A DNA stretch of 64,000 nt from positions 1-64,000 of the forward strand of contig JACKEQ010000025.1 in assembly GCA_020632885.1 (NCBI GenBank), given 5' to 3'. Positions 51,224 through 60,094 of the stretch are shown piece by piece. Both the position numbers and the translations under genes were made by a program. The first letter of the stretch is position 1; the number at the start of each line of letters is the position of its first letter. The notes under the pieces were generated by a model. That model was not told the DNA's origin. It did no database searches and was given only the letters and a program-made list of their open reading frames with translations. This stretch comes from Alphaproteobacteria bacterium. Lineage in GTDB: Bacteria; Myxococcota_A; UBA796; GCA-2862545.

Positions 51224-51828
51224 GGCTGCGGGCCCACGGGCTCGTGGGCAGGGCAGGGGACCGCACGCTCTTCGACGGCCTCGATCTGGAGGTCGGCGAG
51301 GGCGAGACGGTCGTGGTGCGGGGGCCGTCGGGCTGCGGGAAGACCCTGCTGCTGCGGGCGCTGGCGGGTCTCGATCCGCTGGCGGGTGGGCGGGTCACCC
51401 TGGGCGACCGCACGCCCGAGCAGCTCGGGATGCCGTCCTGGCGCGCGGAGGTGACCTGGGTGAGCCAGGACGTCCCGGGCCTGCCGGGCACACCGCGCGA
51501 CTTCCTCGGGGTCGTGGGCCGGTTGGCTGCCCGCAGGGCGAGGACGGTGGACGACCCGGTGGCCATCGCGTCCTCGTGGGGTCTCGCGATGACCGCGTGG
51601 GACCAGCCTTGGTCCCGCCTGTCTGGAGGTGAGCGCCAGCGGGTGCACCTCGCCGTCGCGGTGGCCGGTCGTCCTGCGGTCCTGCTGCTCGACGAGCCCA
51701 CCAGCGCGCTCGATCCGGAGGCCACCCGTGCGGTGGAGGCCACGCTGGCGGACCGCGCGTGTGTCTGGGTCACCCACGACGCCGACCAGGCCTGGCGGGT
51801 CGCGGCGCACACGGTGGAGCTCGGGTGA
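51220..51828 (+). CDS. fetA: ABC transporter ATP-binding protein, FetA/YbbL-like
   Basis: 202 residues, ATGA overlap with the DUF3089 gene. Walker A (GPSGCGKT), signature LSGGERQR, Walker B (VLLLDEPTSALD) and H-loop (WVTHD) are all present. The small size and the permease that follows (GTGA overlap) match FetA (YbbL) of the FetAB exporter, reported to export iron and relieve oxidative stress. It powers the permease; the substrate here is inferred from the partner. The symbol is assigned by family and gene order. Confidence 0.85.
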   Translation: MRLRAHGLVGRAGDRTLFDGLDLEVGEGETVVVRGPSGCGKTLLLRALAGLDPLAGGRVTLGDRTPEQLGMPSWRAEVTWVSQDVPGLPGTPRDFLGVVGRLAARRARTVDDPVAIASSWGLAMTAWDQPWSRLSGGERQRVHLAVAVAGRPAVLLLDEPTSALDPEATRAVEATLADRACVWVTHDADQAWRVAAHTVELG

Positions 51829-52625
51829 CGGGTCCCGTCCCGATCGGACCCGGCCAGCTCGCCCTCGGCGCGTCGCTGTTGATCGCCCATGGGCTGCTCT
51901 CGCTGGGCCTGCAGCTCGGGCTCGAGCGGAAGCTGCTGATCGCGGGGGTGCGGACGGTCGTCCAGCTCCTGCTCATGGGCTGGCTGCTCGTGCCGGTGTT
52001 CGCGTCGGGCTCGGCGGCGCTCGTGCTGGGCGTGTGCACGGTCATGATCGTGCTCGCCGCACGCGAGTCCGTGGGCCGGGTGTCCCGTCGCTACCGGGGC
52101 ATCCAGGTCGCGGCCACCGTGGCGCTCTTCGTGGCCGGCGGATCCACGGCGCTGCTCGCGTCCGGCGTCATCCTCGCGGTCGACCCGTGGTGGTCGCCCC
52201 AGTACCTCATCCCGATGCTCGGGATGATCCTCGGCAACGCGCTCACCGGGATCAGCCTCGGGCTCGACCGTGCGCTGGCCGAGCTCGACGAGGGGAGGGG
52301 ACGCGTGGAGGCTCTCCTGGCCCTGGGAGCCACGCGCTGGGAGGCCTCGCGTCCGGTCGCTGCGGAGGCGCTGCGGACGGGGCTCGTGCCCATCCTGAAC
52401 GCGATGAGTGCGGTCGGCCTCGTCACCATCCCGGGCATGATGACGGGCCAGATCCTCGGCGGCACCGAGCCCTCCCTGGCCGCCCGGTACCAGATCCTCA
52501 TCCTGTTCCTGATCGCCTTCGCGACCGCGCTGGGCACGGGTCTCTCGGTGCTGTTCGCGCTCCTCGCGGTCTTCGACGACCAGCATCGGCTGCGGGGCGA
52601 GCGGATCAGTACGCGGGGATCGTGA
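51825..52625 (+). CDS. fetB: ABC transporter permease, FetB/YbbM-like
   Basis: 266 residues from a GTG that overlaps the FetA-like stop (GTGA). About seven membrane helices. Conserved cues: LERKLLIAGVRTVVQLLLMGW, MLGMILGNALTGISLGLDR, EALLALGATRWEASRP and VGLVTIPGMMTGQILGG, the last strongly typical of the FetB/UPF0014 family. Together with the ATPase it forms an exporter linked to iron homeostasis in E. coli. Its last 20 bases overlap the convergent lipoprotein gene. Confidence 0.92.
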   Translation: MTGPVPIGPGQLALGASLLIAHGLLSLGLQLGLERKLLIAGVRTVVQLLLMGWLLVPVFASGSAALVLGVCTVMIVLAARESVGRVSRRYRGIQVAATVALFVAGGSTALLASGVILAVDPWWSPQYLIPMLGMILGNALTGISLGLDRALAELDEGRGRVEALLALGATRWEASRPVAAEALRTGLVPILNAMSAVGLVTIPGMMTGQILGGTEPSLAARYQILILFLIAFATALGTGLSVLFALLAVFDDQHRLRGERISTRGS

Positions 52626-53112
52626 AGCCCCACATGCCGCCGAGCTCGCGCGAGCCGATCTCGGTCCACTCGTCCTCGCCGGTCTGGAGGCGGAGGTGGT
52701 AGGCGTCCGCCTCGGTGCCCTCGAACCCTGCGCAGCCTTTGGCCTCCTGGACGTCGAACACGCGGATCACGTCGCCCGGAGCGGGTGTGCGGTCGCCGAA
52801 CGTGAAGCGCACCGATCCGCCGGCGAGGGCGGCGAAGCCGGTCTCGGCCGCACAGTCACCGTCCGGCTCGCCCGCGATGTCCTCCACGTCGCCGATGGCG
52901 TCGAACGCATCGGGGTCCACGTCCTCTGCGTCGAGCCACAGCACCGACTGCGCGCCGCCGTCGTCGTACTCGAGGGCCACCGCGTCGAGCTCGAGGCCGT
53001 ACTCGGGGTTCGGGGTGTCGTCGACGATCTCCACCGTGTAGACGACGTAGTCCGCCGGCTGGACGGTGCATGCAGCGAGGAGCGCGGGTAGCGGGATCCA
53101 GCGGTACGACAT
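52606..53112 (-). CDS. small lipoprotein of unknown function
   Basis: 168 residues. Signal MSYRWIPLPALLAAC. The mature part is acidic and beta-rich (VVYTVEIVDDTP, VALEYDDGGAQSVLWLD, SVRFTFGDRTPAPGDVIRVFD, EIGSRELGGMWGFTIPAY), with two Cys (DCAAETG, KGCAGFEG). No family recognised. Overlaps the permease end by 20 bases and is divergent from the UbiB-family gene across 100 bases, which hold no motif I can support. Confidence 0.7.
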   Translation of the reverse strand: MSYRWIPLPALLAACTVQPADYVVYTVEIVDDTPNPEYGLELDAVALEYDDGGAQSVLWLDAEDVDPDAFDAIGDVEDIAGEPDGDCAAETGFAALAGGSVRFTFGDRTPAPGDVIRVFDVQEAKGCAGFEGTEADAYHLRLQTGEDEWTEIGSRELGGMWGFTIPAY

Positions 53113-53212
53113 GAGGTTCCTCCCAGGGTGAGCATACGCCCGGATCCGCGGGCGTACCCGAGGAGATCGCGAGGCCCGGGGTCCGCGCCTCTCTGCTGTT
53201 AGGATCGACGGC

Positions 53213-54868
53213 ATGAAGATCGTCCGGCCCGTCGTGAACACCGTCGGCGGCGTCACCACGCGGGTGCGCGACCTCAACCGGCTCCAGCAGATCGCCCGCA
53301 TCCTCGTGGGCCATGGGCTGGGGGCCGTGGTGCGCGCGATCCCCGGGATGCCGGATGCGCCCGACGAGATCGCCACCACGCCGGCCCGGGCCGCCACGAT
53401 GCTCAAGGAGCTCGGGCCCACCTTCGTGAAGCTCGGCCAGGTGCTCTCCACGCGGCCCGACGTGCTGCCGGAGGCCTACTGCAAGGCCTTCGAGCAGCTC
53501 CAGGACGACGTCGGCCCGCTCACGCCGGTCCAGCTCGAGAACCAGCTCGCGGACCACCTGGGCGAGGACTGGCGCTCACACTTCGAGCGGTTCGACGAGC
53601 AGCCCCTGGCCACCGCCTCCATCGCCCAGGTCCACCGGGCCCGGCTCACGGACGGTCGCGAGATCGTCGTGAAGATCCAGCGGCCCGGAATCGCCGCGAA
53701 GATCCGGGCCGACCTGAACATCCTGCACGTCCTCGCCTGGGCCGTGATCTCCGAGTTCCCGGAGGCGCGGAGCTTCGACCCCCGCGGCATCCTGGTGCAG
53801 TTCGAGCGCTCCATCACCGCGGAGCTCGACTTCCTCCAGGAGGCGCAGAACATGAAGCGCTTCGCGAGGAACTTCGCGGGCTCCGAGGACGTCCGGATCC
53901 CGTTCGTGGTGGACGAGCTCACGTCCGAGTCCGTGCTCGCCATGGAGTTCTTCGACGGCGTGCCCATCCGGCGCGCCCGGCAGGCCGGCTTCGACATGGA
54001 CCACGTGGGGGCCACCTACCTCCGCGCGGCCTACGACATGCTGTTCGTGCACGGCTTCTTCCACGGCGACCTGCACCCCGGCAACGTCCTCGTGCTCGAG
54101 GGGAACCGCCTCGGCCTGCTCGACTTCGGCATGGTCGGCACGCTCACGCGCGAGATGCGCAACAACGTGCTCTCCATCCTCATGGCCGCCCAGCGTGGTG
54201 ACTACCGGACGATCGCCCGGCTCTTCTACGAGATCGCCATCAAGGACGAGCGGGTCGACTACCCGGCGATGGAGCGCGACAGCATCGAGGTCCTCGAGCG
54301 GAACCTCACCTCCGACAACATGCGCGACATCCAGATCGGCCGGCTCGTCACCGACCTCGCGAACGGAGCCGCCAAGCACGGCGCCCGCGTGCCGCTCGCC
54401 TACACGATGTTCTTCAAGGCGCTGCTCACCAGCGAGGGTCTCGCGAAGAGCCTGCTCCACGAGCAGAACCCGATCGCCGCGGCCCAGCCGTACTTCGAGC
54501 GCATGCTCCTCGAGACCTTCGGGCCCGAGCGCATGCAGGAGGAGCTCCACTACTACGGGCTCACGCTCACCTCGCTCGGGTCGCGGCTGCCGGTGGCCGT
54601 CGCCCAGTTCCTGGAGGACCTCGACCACCAACGGCTCGGGATCAACGTCCGCAACCACATGGACCCCGTGGAGGAGGTGGGGCGCGAGCGGCGCCTGAAC
54701 CGCGCCATCGTCGCGGGCTCGGCGTTCACCATGACGCTCACGGGTGGTGTGCTCGGGGCCTGGACCTTCCTCGCGGTCCCGTGGCTGTCGTTGATCTTCT
54801 TCGCGCTCGCCGTCCCGCTCTGGGGGCTCCTGGCCTGGATGGTCTGGCGCTCGCCGGGGTCGGTGTGA
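53213..54868 (+). CDS. ABC1/UbiB-family protein kinase-like protein
   Basis: 551 residues. The family signature KxGQ is present in FVKLGQVLSTRPDVLP, plus the Ala-rich nucleotide loop (PLATASIAQVHRA), invariant Lys in VVKIQRPGI, ELDFLQEAQNM, catalytic FHGDLHPGN and the metal-binding LLDFGMVG. C-terminal helices (AIVAGSAFTMTLTGGVLGAWTFL) anchor it in the membrane. UbiB homologues have ATPase rather than classical kinase activity and support ubiquinone or related isoprenoid quinone synthesis. Whether this one does so is likely but not proven. The next gene overlaps its stop (GTGA). Confidence 0.93.
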   Translation: MKIVRPVVNTVGGVTTRVRDLNRLQQIARILVGHGLGAVVRAIPGMPDAPDEIATTPARAATMLKELGPTFVKLGQVLSTRPDVLPEAYCKAFEQLQDDVGPLTPVQLENQLADHLGEDWRSHFERFDEQPLATASIAQVHRARLTDGREIVVKIQRPGIAAKIRADLNILHVLAWAVISEFPEARSFDPRGILVQFERSITAELDFLQEAQNMKRFARNFAGSEDVRIPFVVDELTSESVLAMEFFDGVPIRRARQAGFDMDHVGATYLRAAYDMLFVHGFFHGDLHPGNVLVLEGNRLGLLDFGMVGTLTREMRNNVLSILMAAQRGDYRTIARLFYEIAIKDERVDYPAMERDSIEVLERNLTSDNMRDIQIGRLVTDLANGAAKHGARVPLAYTMFFKALLTSEGLAKSLLHEQNPIAAAQPYFERMLLETFGPERMQEELHYYGLTLTSLGSRLPVAVAQFLEDLDHQRLGINVRNHMDPVEEVGRERRLNRAIVAGSAFTMTLTGGVLGAWTFLAVPWLSLIFFALAVPLWGLLAWMVWRSPGSV

Positions 54869-55446
54869 AGCCCGAGCTGCGCACCGAGCGGGTGGAGAGA
54901 GGCATCCGCGCGCGGATCGTCGCGCGCCGCACCGGCCCCGCCGTGATCTTCGCAGGCACGCCGCGCTTGGTCGCCGCCCTGTTCAGCCTCACGCACCTCA
55001 CTACGCCCACCGGCGCGGCCCTCGCGGGTCTCGGCGTCCTGCTCGCCCTGATCCTCCTGTTCTCCCCGCACCTCCGGGCGTCCACGCCGGTCCTCTGGGC
55101 CGTGCCTGTGCTCTCCCTCGCGCTCCCCGTGGTGGCGAGCGCCCACCAGGCGGTCGGGCTGGACGATGCGGTCTTCCTCGAGGTCCGGGCCGGCGAGGTG
55201 GCCGTGCACGACGCCTTCGGCGAGGCCCTGTTCGCCGGGCCTCTCGACGGGGTGCGCCTCCTGACGTCCGGCCAGGACCTCGTCTTCGAGCACGGCCCTG
55301 CCCGTCTGCGGGTGCGGACGGCCCACAGCATCACCCAGCTGCTCGCCCTGCGTGAGGTCTGGGACGCCGAGCGGGCGCGCTTCGGCACCGAGGACGACGT
55401 GCCCGATGCGATGCGCGGCGTCACCCGGTCCCGGACGGAGGCCTGA
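54865..55446 (+). CDS. membrane protein of unknown function
   Basis: 193 residues from a GTG overlapping the UbiB-family stop. Two or three membrane helices around residues 30-100 (GAALAGLGVLLALILLF, PVLWAVPVLSLALPVVA), then a strand-rich soluble region (EVRAGEVAVHDAFGEALFAGPL, GVRLLTSGQDLVFEHGPARLRV). No family recognised. The strand pattern could be a PH-like (bPH) fold, a guess from appearance only. Confidence 0.65.
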   Translation: MKPELRTERVERGIRARIVARRTGPAVIFAGTPRLVAALFSLTHLTTPTGAALAGLGVLLALILLFSPHLRASTPVLWAVPVLSLALPVVASAHQAVGLDDAVFLEVRAGEVAVHDAFGEALFAGPLDGVRLLTSGQDLVFEHGPARLRVRTAHSITQLLALREVWDAERARFGTEDDVPDAMRGVTRSRTEA

Positions 55447-55472
55447 CGCGTTAGTCGGCGTCGGGAGGTTCG

Positions 55473-55763
55473 ATGCTCGCGCTGCTGCTCCTGGCCTGCG
55501 GGGCCGACCCGGACATCGTGGTGGGGTGCTGGCAACAGACCGGTACCGCGCGGATGGAGTGCTTCCACCCCGACGGTCGGTACACCTTCCAGAGCGCGAA
55601 GTCAGGGCTCTTCGAGGGCACGTGGCGCCGCCTGGGCGACAGCGTCGAGGTGAAGGTGGACGAGTTCCCGCCCGACGTCTACGCCGCGCGGAAGGACGGC
55701 ACGGATCTCGTGCTCGTCCGCGCCGACCGGCCCGAGAAGCGGCTGGCGCCCGCCACTCCCTGA
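55473..55763 (+). CDS. small lipoprotein
   Basis: 96 residues, ATG after GGGAGG. Minimal signal MLALLLLAC with no basic residue and no earlier in-frame ATG or GTG. The remainder (VVGCWQQTGTARMECF, GRYTFQSAKSGLFEGTWRRL, GDSVEVKVD) resembles small lipocalin-like or DUF-type beta-barrel modules seen in bacterial lipoproteins, but I cannot assign a family. Precedes the DUF4139 pair by 29 bases. Confidence 0.65.
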   Translation: MLALLLLACGADPDIVVGCWQQTGTARMECFHPDGRYTFQSAKSGLFEGTWRRLGDSVEVKVDEFPPDVYAARKDGTDLVLVRADRPEKRLAPATP

Positions 55764-55792
55764 GCGTGCCATACTCGCCTCCGGGAGGTGGG

Positions 55793-57931
55793 ATGACCGT
55801 CGAGCTGCCCATCGTGGGGGTCACCGTGCATCCGGACGGCGCCATCGTGCGCAGGCGGGGCCGATGCGACATCCAGGACGGCCGGGTGCGCGTGCACAGG
55901 CTGCCGCTGCTCCTGGAGCCTGGCACCGTGCGTGCCGCCGTGCGCGAAGGCACGCTGCGGGACGTGAGGCTGGACTTCGACCTCCCGTTCGACGACCGGG
56001 GTGACGCCGTGGCCGAGCAGGTGGCGGTGGTGGAGAACCTCGCGGCCCAGGCCCGTGTGGACGCCGAGATCGCGCACGTGGACGCCATGCGGGCCCTCGC
56101 GCGTGGGCTCACGCCCGGGTTCGACCCCGAAGGCCCCGCGCCCACGGCCGCCTCGCTGGAGGGCTGGGCGGCGCTCGACGCTGCGCTCGACCCCTGGCTC
56201 GAGGCGCTCGACGCCCGGGCACGCGAGCTCCAGCGGGAGCGCGAGGAGCTGGGCCGTCGCGCACAGAGCCTGCGGTGGGCCCTGCAGAGCCGGTCCGACG
56301 AGTCGCTCTGGCGGCGCTGGATGCCCACGCGGCGGCTCGATCTGGCGGTCGAGGCCGCAGGGTCGGTCGAGGTCGAGGTGAGCTACGCCATCGTGGGGGC
56401 CCGCTGGTCGCCCGCCTACGCCGTCGACTTCGATCGGGATCTGTCGCGCGGGAGGCTCACGATGCGCGCGCTGGTGGGCCAGGCCACGGGCGAGGACTGG
56501 TCGGACGTCGAGGTGGCCTTCGCGTCCGTGCCCTGCCGTCGGGTGGTCGACCTCCCGGAGCTCGCGTCCATGAAGCTCGGCACGGCGGCCCCCGCGAAGC
56601 CCACGGGCTGGCGGCCCCTCCCGGACGACCTGGACGGTCTCTTCCCGTCGGACCCCGTGTCGGTGCTGGCCACCGAGAACGAGCGGTCCAGAATGGACCA
56701 GGAGTCCGGGGCGTTCCTCGACGACGAGAAGCCGGACGTCTCGAGCCGGCGCGGGCCTCCCGTGCCCAGCCCGGACGCCATGCCGATGCCGTCGCCCGCG
56801 CCGATGCCGGCCGGCGCTCCGATGCCCAGCATGCCCCCGGCGGCGGTCTACCGGAGCGAGGCCCCGGCGGCGAAGTCCGCGTCCATGGTCGGCGGGCTGT
56901 TCAGCGCCGGTGCCAACGTGCTCGGGGATGCCTTCGACGCCATGGGGGGCTTCGCCGGCTCGGCCGAGGAGGCGCCCGCCATGGAGCGGGTCCAGCAGTC
57001 CCGCAAGCGCAGCTCCCGCGCGGCCCCACCCCGTGGGCCCCGTCGGCTCGGGGTGGGTGACGACCAGCTCGACTACGCGTCCCTCCGGCTCGCGGGCTCC
57101 GAGGCCGGGAAGGGCGTTCGCGGGCGGCTGCGGGCCGAAGACGAGGAAGCCCGTCTGCGCGAGGCCACCGGCAGCCGCACGGCGTGGGAGCGCTGGTCCG
57201 CCCAGCTCCGGTCGCTCGTCGCGGGCACGCACGCCCTCGAGGAGCGCTCGCTCCCGCCCCACCACGTCGTCCCCGGGCCGGTCGGTGGTCGTGACGTGCT
57301 CCTGCGCGCTCCCGGTCGGGCGACGGTGCCCTCGGACGGCCGGTTCCACGCGGTCTCCGTGTTCACGGGCGAGGCGCGGGCCCGTATCGAGTACATGGCG
57401 GTCCCGCGCATGGAGAAGAAGGTCTTCCGCACGGTGGTCGCGACCCTGGAGCGCGAGGGTGCCCTGCTCCCCGGGCCGATGGAGGCGACGATCGAAGGGG
57501 CGCTCGTCCTGGTCGCGCCGTTCGCGGGGTCGGCGGGAGACAGCGAGCTCCGCTTCGGCCTCGGTGCGGAGGACGGGCTGCAGATCGCCCGGAACGTCCG
57601 GTACCACGAGGAGTCTGCGGGGCTGTTGGGCGGATCCCGGCGCTTCTCGACCCACATCGACGTCGAGATCGCCTCGGCTCTCGATCGTCCCGTGGTGGTC
57701 GACGTCTACGAGCGCGTACCCGTGCCGCTCACGGACGCGCTGACCTTCGACGTCGTGGAGGCCCGCCCCGTCGCCCACACCTGGAAGGGCGAGCGCGACG
57801 GGCCGGTGCTGAAGGGCGGGCGTCGCCAGCGGGTCGAGGTGGCCGCTGGAGCCAAGGCGTCGGCCACGCTCGGGTACGCGGTCACCCTGTCGAACCGCGA
57901 GGAGCTCAACGGAGGGGACCGCCGTGGATAG
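55793..57931 (+). CDS. DUF4139 / mucoidy-inhibitor MuiA-like protein
   Basis: 712 residues, ATG after GGGAGGTGGG. The N-terminal DUF4140-like part (VTVHPDGAIVRRRGRC, VHRLPLLLEPGTVRAAV) is followed by a coiled segment (ARARELQREREELGRRAQSL), a central strand domain (VEVSYAIVGARWSPAYAVDF, GEDWSDVEVAFAS) and a long Pro/Met/Ser-rich insertion (about 300-400). The C-terminal DUF4139 beta domain reads ARIEYMAVPRMEKKVF, ALVLVAPFAG, DVYERVPVPLTDAL. MuiA homologues affect exopolysaccharide phenotype by an unclear mechanism. No signal peptide is visible. Overlaps a second DUF4139 gene by 8 bases. Confidence 0.88.
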   Translation: MTVELPIVGVTVHPDGAIVRRRGRCDIQDGRVRVHRLPLLLEPGTVRAAVREGTLRDVRLDFDLPFDDRGDAVAEQVAVVENLAAQARVDAEIAHVDAMRALARGLTPGFDPEGPAPTAASLEGWAALDAALDPWLEALDARARELQREREELGRRAQSLRWALQSRSDESLWRRWMPTRRLDLAVEAAGSVEVEVSYAIVGARWSPAYAVDFDRDLSRGRLTMRALVGQATGEDWSDVEVAFASVPCRRVVDLPELASMKLGTAAPAKPTGWRPLPDDLDGLFPSDPVSVLATENERSRMDQESGAFLDDEKPDVSSRRGPPVPSPDAMPMPSPAPMPAGAPMPSMPPAAVYRSEAPAAKSASMVGGLFSAGANVLGDAFDAMGGFAGSAEEAPAMERVQQSRKRSSRAAPPRGPRRLGVGDDQLDYASLRLAGSEAGKGVRGRLRAEDEEARLREATGSRTAWERWSAQLRSLVAGTHALEERSLPPHHVVPGPVGGRDVLLRAPGRATVPSDGRFHAVSVFTGEARARIEYMAVPRMEKKVFRTVVATLEREGALLPGPMEATIEGALVLVAPFAGSAGDSELRFGLGAEDGLQIARNVRYHEESAGLLGGSRRFSTHIDVEIASALDRPVVVDVYERVPVPLTDALTFDVVEARPVAHTWKGERDGPVLKGGRRQRVEVAAGAKASATLGYAVTLSNREELNGGDRRG

Positions 57932-59459
57932 CCGCATCGTGAAGGTCGAGGTGTTCGAGGACCGCGCCGCCATCACGCGGGTGGTCGAGGTCCAGGCGGG
58001 CCGGTCCACCGTGCGGATCGGGCCGGTCAGCGAGCTCGTGGCCGCCGACCGTCTCACCACGCCGCGGGAGGCGGGCGACGCCGACTGGACCCTCGAGGAC
58101 CTCCGCATCGACACCGTGCACCTCACCGAGCAGGAGGCGGACTCCGCTGAGCTCGCGCGCCTGCGGGCGGAGCGCGACCGGCTCCGCGACGGCATGGGGG
58201 TCCTGCGCGACACGCACGTCCGGGCGTCCACGCGCGTCTCGCGGCTCCAGAGGTCCCTCGAGACGGCCCGGGAGGCGACCGGCGCCGCCCTCCAGCACGG
58301 CGAGGGCGCAGAGGCCTGGGTGGGCGGGGTCCGTCGGCTGGCGGAGGCCCTCGGCGATGCCGTGGCCTGGCGGTCGGAGGCCAGCGCGGCCGTCACGGCG
58401 GCGGAGGCCGAGCTGGAGCGCGCGGAGCTCGCGCTGCGGGCCGGGGAGGTGGGTCGCTCGGTGCGGCGGAGCACGCTGGAGCTCCAGATCCACGCCCGTA
58501 CCGCCGGGCCGGTGCGCGTGCGGACGGTGGTCCCGTGCGCCCTGTGGCGTCCGGTGCATCGGGCCACCCTCCGCACGGTGGACCGCGGCGCCGAGCGCGA
58601 CGAGGTCGTCTGGGAGGTCCGGGCGGCCATCTGGAACCGCACGGGTATCGACTGGGACGGCGTGCCGGTCGTCGTCTCCACAGCCAGGCCGGGCCAGCGG
58701 GCGGAGGCCCCGAGGCTCGTCGACGACAACGTCGGGGTGGCCCGGCGGGGCTCCGAGGTGGTGGTCGAGGCGCGCGAGGAGGTCGTGGACGCCGCCCGCT
58801 CGGACGACGAGGTCCGCCAGACGGTGACGCTCCCGGGGGTCGACGATGGCGGCGAGGTGCGCGTGTACGCCGTCGAGGCACCGGTCACCGTGCCGAGCGA
58901 CGGACGCCCGGTGTTCGTGGAGCTCGAGCGCTTCGACTCCCCGTGCCGGACGAGCTGGCGCTGCGTGCCGTCGCTGTCGCCCCAGGCGGTGCTCCGGAGC
59001 GCGCAGGCCAACCGCTCGAGCCGGCCTCTGCTGGCGGGCCCCGTGGAGCTCCTGCGCGACGGGGAGGGAGTCGGGCGCGGCTCCATCGGGCTCGTGCCCC
59101 CGGGCGAGCCCTTCGCGCTGGGGTGGGGGAGCCACGACGCCGTGCGGGTCGTGCGCCGGCAGGACCACGAGCGCGAGACGGCCACGCTGACGGGCACACA
59201 GACCCACACGTTCGAGGTGGAGGTGCGGGTGGCGAACCTCGGCCGGTCGCCGTTGGTGCTCCATGTCGACGAACGGGTGCCCGTGTCGGAGCTCAAGGCG
59301 GTGTCCGTGGACCTCGGCGCCTGCGCGCCGGCGCTGCAGCGCAAGCCCGACCGGGACGGGCTCTGCGGCTGGACGCTGGAGCTCGCGGCCGGCGAGATCC
59401 GCGAGCTGTCGATGGCCTACCGGGTCACCGCGTCGCGGAACGTGCGCCTGCCGTTCTGA
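57924..59459 (+). CDS. DUF4139-domain protein (second of pair)
   Basis: 511 residues from a GTG with GGAGGGGACCGCC before it. Similar plan to the previous gene but shorter: N-terminal VEVFEDRAAITRVVEV, a coiled coil (ARLRAERDRLRDGMGVL, TAAEAELERAELAL), middle strands (VPCALWRPVHRATLRT, NRTGIDWDGVPVVV) and a C-terminal DUF4139 part (VYAVEAPVTVPSDGRP, LHVDERVPVSELKAVSV). No signal peptide is obvious. Paralogue of its neighbour, probably a complex partner. Its last 43 bases overlap a convergent gene. Confidence 0.87.
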   Translation: MDSRIVKVEVFEDRAAITRVVEVQAGRSTVRIGPVSELVAADRLTTPREAGDADWTLEDLRIDTVHLTEQEADSAELARLRAERDRLRDGMGVLRDTHVRASTRVSRLQRSLETAREATGAALQHGEGAEAWVGGVRRLAEALGDAVAWRSEASAAVTAAEAELERAELALRAGEVGRSVRRSTLELQIHARTAGPVRVRTVVPCALWRPVHRATLRTVDRGAERDEVVWEVRAAIWNRTGIDWDGVPVVVSTARPGQRAEAPRLVDDNVGVARRGSEVVVEAREEVVDAARSDDEVRQTVTLPGVDDGGEVRVYAVEAPVTVPSDGRPVFVELERFDSPCRTSWRCVPSLSPQAVLRSAQANRSSRPLLAGPVELLRDGEGVGRGSIGLVPPGEPFALGWGSHDAVRVVRRQDHERETATLTGTQTHTFEVEVRVANLGRSPLVLHVDERVPVSELKAVSVDLGACAPALQRKPDRDGLCGWTLELAAGEIRELSMAYRVTASRNVRLPF

Positions 59460-60058
59460 CTCTGTGGCGTGCGGAGCGCCTCGAGCTCGGCCGGGACCTC
59501 CGCTGCGCCCGTGGCACACCGGGCGTCGAGCACGGCCGCGAGGGCGCCGAGATCGTAGCCCGGGAACGTCCAGGTCGACGTCTCGCCCGACGACAGCGCG
59601 ACCACCAGCGTGTCTCCGTCCGCGCCGACGGCCCCGACGCTGTCCCATGCGAAGAACGTGGTGCGACCCGAGCGCGTGATCGCGAGACCGCCGCGCTGGA
59701 GCGTGATGCACCGGGGCGCCGCCATCCGGGCGCGGAGGCTCGTGGAAGGTAGCCACGCGAGGGCCGACACGCCGAGCCCCAGCCCGATCGGCATGAAGGC
59801 CACACTGGACCAGGACGGCTCCTGCGGAGGACCGCTGCGCAGCAGGGCGAGGGTCATCGCGTCGAGCAGGAAGTCCATGACGGAGCCGATGGTCGCCATC
59901 ACGAGGCCGAGGGTCATCACCGCCGCGATGATCTGGTTCGCCCGCTCGTCGAGGGGCTGTGCCCATCGTGGCGGGAGGTCGATCCGCACCTCGTCGATGC
60001 CGACGTCCGGGGAGTGGGGCGCCAGACACGCCAGTGCGTCCTGGTCGAGAAGGGCCAT
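59417..60058 (-). CDS. membrane protein of unknown function
   Basis: 213 residues, ATG after AGGAACC. Two or three membrane helices near residues 40-110 (QIIAAVMTLGLVMATIGSVMDFLL, FMPIGLGLGVSALAW), then a strand-rich region (RCITLQRGGLAITRSGRTTFFAW, TLVVALSSGETSTWTF) that looks like a PH-type fold, and a helical end. No family recognised. It overlaps the second DUF4139 gene by 43 bases and is downstream of the EAL gene (36-base gap) on the same strand. Confidence 0.65.
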   Translation of the reverse strand: MALLDQDALACLAPHSPDVGIDEVRIDLPPRWAQPLDERANQIIAAVMTLGLVMATIGSVMDFLLDAMTLALLRSGPPQEPSWSSVAFMPIGLGLGVSALAWLPSTSLRARMAAPRCITLQRGGLAITRSGRTTFFAWDSVGAVGADGDTLVVALSSGETSTWTFPGYDLGALAAVLDARCATGAAEVPAELEALRTPQSQNGRRTFRDAVTR

Positions 60059-60094
60059 GGTTCCTGCCTAACACGCAGGAACACGCGCAGTCGG

